From assembly GCA_036004665.1 (NCBI GenBank), contig DASYRG010000035.1, positions 1 to 8,848 on the forward strand: a stretch of 8,848 nucleotides of DNA, written 5' to 3'. The stretch's first letter is position 1; the number at the start of each line of letters is the position of its first letter. Below are positions 1-4,836 of this stretch, piece by piece. The position numbers were made by a program, and so were the translations under genes. This DNA is from JACQGZ01 sp036004665 (GTDB lineage: Bacteria; Sysuimicrobiota; Sysuimicrobiia; Sysuimicrobiales; Humicultoraceae). Under the pieces are notes generated by a model. That model saw only the letters and a program-made list of their open reading frames with translations. It did not search any database and was not told where the DNA came from.

Positions 1-1082
1 CGTGCCAGGTAATCCACGATCACCGGGGCGAAGGAGTTGCGGATGTCGTCCGTGCCCGCCTTGAACGTGAGCCCGAGCACCCCGATCCGCCGGCCGTAGA
101 GCGAGGTCCCGAGCATCTCGTAGACCTTGCCCATGATCTGCCGGCGCTGGTGGTCGTTCTTCTCCAGGATGGCTTTGAGGAAAAACGGCTCGTAGCCGGC
201 GTCCTCGGCCACTCGGATCAACCCCTCCAGGTCCTTAGGCAGGCAGGGGCCCGAGAACCCGATCCCCGGCCGCAGGTATTCGGGTCCAATCCGCCGGTCG
301 AAGCCCAACCCGTGTGCCACCGCCCCCACGTCCGCCCCCACGCGCTCGCAGACGTTGGCGATCTCGTTGATGAAGGAGATGCGCATGGCCAGGAAGGCGT
401 TGGCGGCGTACTTCGTCATCTGCGCGTTCTCGATCGTCGTCTCCAGGATGGGCGCGCCCAGCGGCTCGAAGAGCTCGCGCACGAGCGCCACGGCGTCGCT
501 GCTGGATCCGCCAATGATCACCCGATCGGGGTAGAAGAAGTCCTCCACCGCGTGCCCCTCGCGGAGGAACTCGGGATTGGCGACCAAATCGTAGTCGGCT
601 CCTTCCCGCCGTCCAAACTGCTCGAGGATCTGCCGGATAATCTGATGCGACCCCACCGGCACCGTGCTCTTCACCGCGATGACCGTGTAGCGCTGGAGGT
701 GCCGGCCCAGGCCCGTGGCCACCTCGATGATGTGGGAGAGATCCGCCTCCCCGTCGTTGCGCCTCGGCGTGTGCACCGCGACGAACACCACCCGCGCCTC
801 CTCGAGCGCCGCAGGCAGGGTGTCGGTGAAGATGAGGCGACCTGCGGCGAGGGCGGGACGCAGCAGCTCTTCCAGTCCCGGTTCGCGGAACGGCGCCTCC
901 CCTTGGGCCAGCTCCGCCAGCCGCTCCCGGTTGACGTCCATCGCCGCGACCCGGTGACCGAGGTGGGCCAGCCCCGCCGCCGTGATCGAGCCGACGTACC
1001 CGGCGCCGCCGATGACGGCGATGGGCAGGGGCCGGGAGGCCCTGCCGGCGAACCGCGCGTAGTCATCGCGGGGACTAGCCAC
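1..1082 (-). CDS. ugd: UDP-glucose 6-dehydrogenase, C-terminal end outside the window
   Basis: Oxidises UDP-glucose to UDP-glucuronate with two NAD+, feeding capsule, LPS or exopolysaccharide synthesis in the cytoplasm. 360 codons are visible and the frame is still open at base 1. Rossmann motif GGAGYVG is at about residues 25-31, followed by VKSTVPVGS, ANPEFLREG, KYAANAFLAMRISFINE and the catalytic-cysteine motif GFSGPCLPKDL (Cys280); GLTFKAGTDDIRNS begins the UDP-binding domain near the window edge. The start is GTG at 1082: it is the only usable start upstream of the Rossmann fold, overlaps the epimerase stop by 8 nt and has a weak GGTGG six bases upstream. It gives an N-terminal extension of about 20 residues compared with usual family members, so the true start may be less certain than the rest. 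GPC replaces the commoner GSC around the cysteine. The preceding gene is a UDP-sugar epimerase, which supports a nucleotide-sugar role. UDP-N-acetylhexosamine dehydrogenases of WbpO type are less likely because their cysteine motif differs. Confidence 0.93.
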   Translation of the reverse strand, partial: MASPRDDYARFAGRASRPLPIAVIGGAGYVGSITAAGLAHLGHRVAAMDVNRERLAELAQGEAPFREPGLEELLRPALAAGRLIFTDTLPAALEEARVVFVAVHTPRRNDGEADLSHIIEVATGLGRHLQRYTVIAVKSTVPVGSHQIIRQILEQFGRREGADYDLVANPEFLREGHAVEDFFYPDRVIIGGSSSDAVALVRELFEPLGAPILETTIENAQMTKYAANAFLAMRISFINEIANVCERVGADVGAVAHGLGFDRRIGPEYLRPGIGFSGPCLPKDLEGLIRVAEDAGYEPFFLKAILEKNDHQRRQIMGKVYEMLGTSLYGRRIGVLGLTFKAGTDDIRNSFAPVIVDYLA

Positions 1083-2088
1083 GGTCGGCCACCGCCCTTT
1101 CCGCTTCAGCCATCGCCTCCACCGTACGGCGCAGTCCCGCGGCGAAGTCCACCCGCGGAGCGTAGCCGAGCAGCCGGCCGGCCAGGGAGATGTCTGCCTG
1201 GGTGTGCCGCATATCACCGGCCCGCGGCGGCTCGTGGACGATGCGTGGAGACCGGCCCAGGATCCGGCCGACCTGCTCGATCAGATCGAGGAGGGTGTAG
1301 CGATCCCCCGCCCCCACGTTCACGACAGCGCCGGCGGCATCCGCCTCCGCGGCTAAGAGGTTGGCGTCCACAACATTCTCCACAAAGGTGAAGTCGCGGG
1401 ACTGCAGCCCGTCGCCGTGCACGGGCAGCGGGTCGCCGCGCATAGCCAGCCGGATGAACTTGGGGATCACCGCGGCATACTCGCTCGCCGGGTCCTGCCA
1501 GGGTCCGAAGACGTTGAAGTAGCGCAACCCCACGACGGAGAGGCCGAAGGAGCGGGCATAGGCGTGGCAATACCCTTCGGAGGCCAGCTTGGATGCGGCG
1601 TAGGGCGACTTGGGATGGGGCACCTGCCCCTCGTGCTGGGGGATTTCAGTGTCCCCGTACACCGACGAAGAGGAGGCGAAGACGAAGCGGGGCACTCCTG
1701 CCGCCCGCGCAGCCTCCAGCAGGGCCAGTGTGCCGGTCGCGTTCACCTCGTGCGTCCCCGCCGGATCGAGCAGCGACCGCGGCACGGAACGCAGCGCCGC
1801 TTGATGAAAGATCACTTCGACCCCGGCACAGGCGGCGGCCGTGGCCGCGGGATCGCGGATATCGGCGGCCCAGACCTGGCAGCGCTCTCCCAGACGCGCG
1901 GGAGATGTGTCGGCGGCCAGCGCACGGTGCACTTCCTCCAGCGGCATGCCGGTCGCCAACGCGAGGTTCGCCGTCGTGCCGGCGACGAAATTGTCGAGCA
2001 CCCGCACCAGCGCCCCGCGGGCCAGCAGCGCCCGGACCAGATGGGCGCCGATGAAACCGGCCCCTCCCGTCACCAGCACCTGCGTCAT
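1075..2088 (-). CDS. NAD-dependent UDP-sugar 4-epimerase (extended SDR, WbpP/Gne-like)
   Basis: 337-residue extended short-chain dehydrogenase, probably interconverting UDP-GlcNAc and UDP-GalNAc (or UDP-Glc and UDP-Gal) through a bound NAD+. The NAD motif GGAGFIG lies at residues 8-14, a Ser-rich SSSSVYGD at 139-146, and the catalytic Tyr163 and Lys167 in SPYAASK. HQAALRSVPRSLLDP (about 95-109) and RYFNVFGPWQDP (189-200) followed by AVIPKFI are hallmarks of the WbpP/TviC/Gne branch rather than classical GalE. The ATG start overlaps the stop of the upstream PHP gene as ATGA, and its TAG stop overlaps the start of the dehydrogenase gene. Paired with that dehydrogenase it could supply UDP-Gal/GalNAc or a uronate for surface polysaccharide. 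A 4,6-dehydratase is unlikely because the TDE catalytic pattern is missing. Fold and reaction class are secure; the exact substrate is inferred. Confidence 0.9.
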   Translation of the reverse strand: MTQVLVTGGAGFIGAHLVRALLARGALVRVLDNFVAGTTANLALATGMPLEEVHRALAADTSPARLGERCQVWAADIRDPAATAAACAGVEVIFHQAALRSVPRSLLDPAGTHEVNATGTLALLEAARAAGVPRFVFASSSSVYGDTEIPQHEGQVPHPKSPYAASKLASEGYCHAYARSFGLSVVGLRYFNVFGPWQDPASEYAAVIPKFIRLAMRGDPLPVHGDGLQSRDFTFVENVVDANLLAAEADAAGAVVNVGAGDRYTLLDLIEQVGRILGRSPRIVHEPPRAGDMRHTQADISLAGRLLGYAPRVDFAAGLRRTVEAMAEAERAVADRG

Positions 2089-2972
2089 CGCGCCTCGTCC
2101 TCCTCCATCTCGAGCCAGAAGGGTTGGGACCAGATCCGCCCCCCAGACGCGTGGCGTCCCTCGATCCGCACGAACCCTTCATCTCCGCTGGGGCGGTAGG
2201 TGGCCTCTGCGCCGGTACTCTCCTTGCGCACCCGACCCTGGCGGTCGATGAAGGCGATCGCGGTCAGGTCCCCGGCGCAGCGGAGCGTCCCATCTTTCGC
2301 CCCCATGTCCACTTCCGGCCCCGTTGTCGCGTAGAAGGCCAGGTCCCGCAGCGACGCGCGTAGCGCCTCCGTCGAGATCGCGGGCACCTTCACCATGATC
2401 CAGGCGCGCCCGATCTGTCGAACCTTGTGCGCGTCATCGCCGACCACGGCGCCGACCATCTCGGCGCGGGGGCGTTCCGCCAGCAGCGCCGACCACCGCC
2501 GTTGATCTTCCTCGGGGTCGGAGTGCGGATTGACGATCTCCAGCAGAAAGGGCCCCCGGAGGCGGCGCATCGCCTCCAGACTCCATTCGGCGCTCCAGAG
2601 ATTGCCCTTCCACGAAGGGTGATTCAAGACCGCGACTCCCCCCTCCCGCCTAGTCACATCGAGGCGCTCCTGCGGGCTCCCCCGCCCCAAGCGGCGGTCC
2701 ACGCAGATCCTCCCCAGGTGGGGCCCCAACGGATAGATGCCCCGCACGACCGTTTCCTCGACGCCCGAAATCGCGAGGAAGTCCGGCCTATTCAGCGTCT
2801 CGCAGCGGGTCACCCGGTCGTGGTCGGTCAGGGCGACGAAGCTGAATCCGGCATCGCGGTAGCGGGCCAGGATCTCCTCCGGTTCCAGCCGCCCATCGCT
2901 GCGGCGGGTGTGCGCGTGCAGCTGGGCCTTCCGGAACGTCCCTGGCGCCGCGTAGGGGTCGACGACCTTCAC
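2085..2972 (-). CDS. PHP-domain metal-dependent phosphoesterase
   Basis: 295-residue protein with the polymerase-and-histidinol-phosphatase (PHP) fold, which binds two or three metal ions and hydrolyses phosphoesters. Visible metal-ligand motifs: LHAHT (His19, His21), TDHD (Asp50-His51-Asp52), GVEET (Glu72 region), NHP (His118), NPH (His150) and GDDAH (Asp180, His182). These cover the expected set for a standalone PHP enzyme of the TrpH/YciV type, so it is probably active, but the substrate (nucleoside phosphates, short nucleotides or another phosphoester) cannot be read from sequence. The last 80 or so residues are beta-rich by composition, with no motif I recognise. The start is GTG at 2972, overlapping the M48 stop as GTGA; the gene ends by overlapping the epimerase start. 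No signal peptide is visible, so it is cytoplasmic. Context in a nucleotide-sugar run does not reveal its role. Confidence 0.88.
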   Translation of the reverse strand: MKVVDPYAAPGTFRKAQLHAHTRRSDGRLEPEEILARYRDAGFSFVALTDHDRVTRCETLNRPDFLAISGVEETVVRGIYPLGPHLGRICVDRRLGRGSPQERLDVTRREGGVAVLNHPSWKGNLWSAEWSLEAMRRLRGPFLLEIVNPHSDPEEDQRRWSALLAERPRAEMVGAVVGDDAHKVRQIGRAWIMVKVPAISTEALRASLRDLAFYATTGPEVDMGAKDGTLRCAGDLTAIAFIDRQGRVRKESTGAEATYRPSGDEGFVRIEGRHASGGRIWSQPFWLEMEEDEAR

Positions 2973-3757
2973 GCCGCGGCCCGCACGTGTGCGTTCCCGA
3001 ACGGCGCCGCCCAGAGCGGGGCGCCGAGGCTGGCCCGGTATCCGAGGTCGCGCAACCGCCGGCGTATCCGGACGATCCGATCGGCCAGCCCGGGGTGGGT
3101 GCGGAAGAGCACCTCGACCTGGGACGGATCTCTCCCCTCGATCGCGCGCAGCCGTTCCAGGACGGCCAGAGCGGCGTCCGCGCGAAATCCAGCCCGGTGG
3201 GCGAACCCCACGCCGACCTCGTCCGCTTCGAACTCCCGGCCGCGGCTGAACCCGCGGGTGAGAAGGAATCCGACGAAGTCGGCGATCTGGCCGGTCGTCG
3301 CGTCCCCGCCGAAGAACAGCGTGATGACGATGGAGAGGGCGAAGTACTGCTCGATCAGCTGAACGTGATGGCGCTGATTGACGTGGGCGATCTCGTGCGC
3401 CAGCACGTAGGCGAGCTCGTCATCGGACCGCAGACCGTCGAGCATCCCCCGCGTGACGTAGATGAACCCTCCGGGCAACGAAACGGCGTTGATCTCCCGC
3501 ACCGCCAGGATCCGAAAGCGCCAGGGCAGATCACGGCGGGCCGAGACAGCGGTCAGCCTGTCCCCCACGGCGCTCATGTGGCGCGTGCCCACCGGGTCGG
3601 CGTCCACCCCGTAGCGCCGCTCCAGATCCTCCGCCGCCTCCCGGCCGATGCGGATCTCCTGAGCCGTGGAGATCAGCGCGGCAGAGGCAGAGGGCGGAAA
3701 GCCGGTCGTGGCCAGAGTCAGGCCGGCGGTAAGAAGCAGGACGCGCATTTTGAGCAT
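2969..3757 (-). CDS. Exported M48-family zinc metalloprotease
   Basis: 262-residue protease of the BepA/LoiP-like M48 branch, which degrades or helps fold misassembled envelope proteins in the periplasm. Residues 1-26 form a signal peptide: basic start, hydrophobic stretch, then SASA before Ala27. The zinc site is HEIAH at 121-125, with Glu175 in EFEAD as likely third ligand and a THP motif at 220-222; SLPGGFIYVTRGML (93-106) is the conserved strand before the helix. Residues 136-150 are hydrophobic and may contact the membrane. There are no TPR repeats, so it is a short, single-domain form. The ATG at 3757 and the one at 3748 (residue 4) are both possible starts; neither has a Shine-Dalgarno sequence. 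It appears to be first in a four-gene minus-strand run and reads away from the divergent moaDE gene. An exported protease fits the diderm envelope suggested by the OstA-like protein. Confidence 0.92.
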   Translation of the reverse strand: MLKMRVLLLTAGLTLATTGFPPSASAALISTAQEIRIGREAAEDLERRYGVDADPVGTRHMSAVGDRLTAVSARRDLPWRFRILAVREINAVSLPGGFIYVTRGMLDGLRSDDELAYVLAHEIAHVNQRHHVQLIEQYFALSIVITLFFGGDATTGQIADFVGFLLTRGFSRGREFEADEVGVGFAHRAGFRADAALAVLERLRAIEGRDPSQVEVLFRTHPGLADRIVRIRRRLRDLGYRASLGAPLWAAPFGNAHVRAAA

Positions 3758-3761
3758 CGCA

Positions 3762-3767
3762 AGTGTA
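3762..3767 (-). promoter_or_regulatory. Possible -10 box for the M48 run
   Basis: TACACT on the minus strand matches the TATAAT consensus at 4 of 6 positions. It ends 4 nt before the ATG at 3757 and 13 nt before the ATG at 3748, so a transcript from it would be leaderless or nearly so, in line with the lack of a ribosome-binding site. No good -35 box is seen, so this is tentative. Confidence 0.22.
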
Positions 3768-3792
3768 GTGGCTCTTGTGACGCTGACTTTAG

Positions 3793-3858
3793 GGGCGGGG
3801 AGCCCATCCGAGGAAACCGTAGCTTGTTGTTCGGTTTCTGAGGGTGGGCTCTCCGCCC
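3793..3858 (+). repeat. Structured repeat element, copy 1
   Basis: 66-nt imperfect palindrome in the gap between the divergent M48 and moaDE genes. Outer stem 3793-3809 pairs with 3842-3858 (16 pairs, one G-T wobble among them, plus one mismatch at 3799/3852). Internal loop GAG (3810-3812) faces TGA (3839-3841). Inner stem GAAACCG (3813-3819) pairs with CGGTTTC (3832-3838), closing a 12-nt loop at 3820-3831. It shares the inner stem exactly with copies 2 and 3, plus the CATCC start of the core, but its loop has diverged most. It lies 35 nt from the M48 start and 59 nt from the moaDE start, so it can be in the leader of either gene. A plain terminator is unlikely at a divergent position. Confidence 0.85.
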
Positions 3859-3896
3859 TCTAGTTCCTTACGATAGCAGCCTCAGGGCGCCTGGAG

Positions 3897-3902
3897 TACA
3901 AT
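3897..3902 (+). promoter_or_regulatory. Possible -10 box for moaDE
   Basis: TACAAT matches TATAAT at 5 of 6 positions and lies 15 nt before the moaDE ATG, which would put the transcript start close to 3909 and leave a leader of about 9 nt. No -35 box is recognisable at 16-18 bp upstream. If real, copy 1 of the repeat would lie upstream of the transcript rather than inside its leader. The same bases overlap an out-of-frame ATG preceded by GGAG. Confidence 0.28.
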
Positions 3903-3917
3903 GGCGCCGTCGCGCGC

Positions 3918-4577
3918 ATGCGCATCGCCGTCCGCACTTTTGCCGCCTACCGCCAGGCCGTCGGCTCGAGCATGCTGACGCTCGATCTGCCCGAGGGGAT
4001 CACCCCGCGGGGCGTCTGGTCTGCCCTCGCGGAGCGGTACCCGGCATTGCGCCGGTTTCCCCCGCCCAGCGCCTACGCCGTGAACGACGAGTTCATCGAC
4101 CCTGAGCGGCCCCTGGCCGACGCCGACGAGGTGGCGCTGATCCCGCCCGTGAGCGGCGGCGCCGCCACCGTCGCCCTCACTCGTGAGCCGATCGATCCCG
4201 CGGCGCTCCTCGCCGCCGTGGCCGACCCGCGAGCCGGCGCGGTCGCCCTCTTCTGCGGGACGGTCCGGGAGCACTCCCGCGAGCGGACGGTCCAGTTCCT
4301 CGAGTACGAAGCCTACGAGGTCCTCGCCGAACGCGAGATGCGCCGCATCGCCGCGGAAGCCGCGTCGCGCTGGCCCGCGCTGGGGATCGCCGTCGTCCAC
4401 CGGCTGGGACACCTCGAGGTCGGGGAGATCAGCGTCGCCATCGCCGTGGCCAGTCCGCACCGCGCCGATGCCTTTGCCGCGGCCCGGTTCATCATCGACA
4501 CGCTCAAACAGACCGTGCCCATCTGGAAGAAGGAGGTCTGGGCCGGCGGCGAGGAGTGGATCGGCTCAGGCGCCTGA
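3918..4577 (+). CDS. MoaD-MoaE fusion, molybdopterin synthase
   Basis: 219-residue fusion of both molybdopterin synthase subunits, which adds two sulfurs to cyclic pyranopterin monophosphate in molybdenum cofactor synthesis. Residues 1-81 are the ubiquitin-like sulfur carrier MoaD, ending in PPVSGG (Gly80-Gly81). Residues 82-90 are a short linker, and about 90-215 are MoaE: FCGTVREHSRER (112-123), LEYEAYE (128-134), HLEVGEISVAIAVASPHR (165-182) and LKQTVPIWKKE (196-206), with Lys197 and Lys204 matching the active-site lysines of E. coli MoaE. MoaD needs a free C-terminal glycine to be activated, so this order implies cleavage after Gly81, as reported for the mycobacterial fusion MoaX. It is the only plus-strand gene and no other cofactor gene is nearby. 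ATG 3918 is the only in-frame start near the MoaD beginning (MRIAVRTFA); no suitably placed ribosome-binding site precedes it. Confidence 0.95.
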   Translation: MRIAVRTFAAYRQAVGSSMLTLDLPEGITPRGVWSALAERYPALRRFPPPSAYAVNDEFIDPERPLADADEVALIPPVSGGAATVALTREPIDPAALLAAVADPRAGAVALFCGTVREHSRERTVQFLEYEAYEVLAEREMRRIAAEAASRWPALGIAVVHRLGHLEVGEISVAIAVASPHRADAFAAARFIIDTLKQTVPIWKKEVWAGGEEWIGSGA

Positions 4578-4698
4578 GCCCAGGCGAGCAGTCCGCATAA
4601 GACTGAGAGCGGCACCCCTCTGAAACCGAACTACGGGATCACGGTTTCTTCGGGATGCCCGCTCTCAGCCCCACACCGACGGATCACTCCTGGGCTCA
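4575..4698. repeat. 10-bp inverted repeat enclosing repeat copy 2
   Basis: TGAGCCCAGG at 4575-4584 is matched by its exact reverse complement at 4689-4698. The left arm begins with the moaDE stop codon TGA. Copy 2 of the 66-nt element sits between the arms, so the whole could fold as a two-tier stem. The left arm also overlaps a local hairpin CGCCTG/CAGGCG (4571-4576 with 4581-4586), an alternative fold. A 10-bp match in 124 nt of GC-rich DNA is suggestive, not decisive. Confidence 0.5.
4603..4668 (-). repeat. Structured repeat element, copy 2 (inverted)
   Basis: 66-nt element, same architecture as copies 1 and 3 but in the opposite orientation. Outer stem 4603-4618 pairs with 4652-4668 (16 pairs, one bulged C at 4658). 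Internal loop TCT (4619-4621) faces TTC (4649-4651). Inner stem GAAACCG (4622-4628) with CGGTTTC (4642-4648). The 13-nt loop, read on the minus strand, matches copy 3 at 12 of 13 positions. It starts 25 nt after the moaDE stop, so it would fall in the 3' end of that transcript. It could serve as a terminator, but no T-run follows on either side. Confidence 0.88.
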
Positions 4699-4713
4699 AC
4701 CGCCTGGGACCGA

Positions 4714-4748
4714 GTATACGAGGAATGGAAACCGCATTCTGAGAATAC
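4714..4748 (+). repeat. Short relative of the structured repeat
   Basis: 35-nt hairpin with the same plan in miniature. Outer stem GTATAC (4714-4719) pairs with GAATAC (4743-4748), one mismatch. A 3x3 internal loop GAG/TGA is identical to that of copy 1. Inner stem GAATG/CATTC (4723-4727 with 4735-4739) closes a 7-nt loop that itself reads GAAACCG, the inner-stem sequence of the full copies. CTGGGACC just upstream (4704-4711) also occurs in copy 3. It may be a decayed or precursor copy; chance resemblance remains possible. This stretch is more AT-rich than its surroundings. Confidence 0.4.
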
Positions 4749-4771
4749 GTGCTGAGGCGCGTGAGCAGTAA

Positions 4772-4836
4772 GGCTGGGACCACATCCGAGGAAACCGTGA
4801 TCCAGTAGTTCGGTTTCTAAGGATGTGGTCCCAGCC
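4772..4836 (+). repeat. Structured repeat element, copy 3
   Basis: 65-nt element with a perfect 16-bp outer stem (4772-4787 with 4821-4836), internal loop GAG (4788-4790) facing TAA (4818-4820), inner stem GAAACCG (4791-4797) with CGGTTTC (4811-4817), and 13-nt loop TGATCCAGTAGTT. It ends at the base next to the stop codon of the oxidoreductase (4837-4839). An 8-bp inverted repeat, CGTGCTGA at 4748-4755 and its complement at 4851-4858, extends the symmetry into the last codons of that gene. A stem this strong beside a stop codon could end transcription from the minus strand, but there is no T-run, and loop conservation with copy 2 is not expected of a plain terminator. Confidence 0.9.

Noticed and set aside
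150..1391. 413-codon open frame on the plus strand
   Set aside because: It is antisense to the dehydrogenase and epimerase genes, spans the boundary between them and encodes a low-complexity Arg/Pro/Gly-rich protein, as expected from GC-rich codon bias.
3793..3858. Copy 1 as a molybdenum-cofactor riboswitch upstream of moaDE
   Set aside because: The same fold occurs twice more at gene 3' ends, including next to an unrelated oxidoreductase, and it lacks the multi-helix layout of the known Moco motif.
4565..4586. Palindrome CTCAGGCGCCTGAG and hairpin at the moaDE stop as a terminator
   Set aside because: The stem is only 6-7 bp, it lies mostly inside the coding end and has no T-run; in GC-rich DNA such short palindromes are common.
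3793..4836. The repeat elements as integron attC sites
   Set aside because: They are palindromic and sit at gene ends, but the outer boundaries lack the GTTRRRY / RYYYAAC core pair, copies are in opposite orientations, and no integrase is in view.
4603..4836. Copies 2 and 3 as ordinary intrinsic terminators
   Set aside because: The stems are strong and well placed, so termination may be part of their role, but no T-run follows either, the loop and inner stem are conserved in sequence, and copy 1 lies at a divergent junction where a terminator is not expected.
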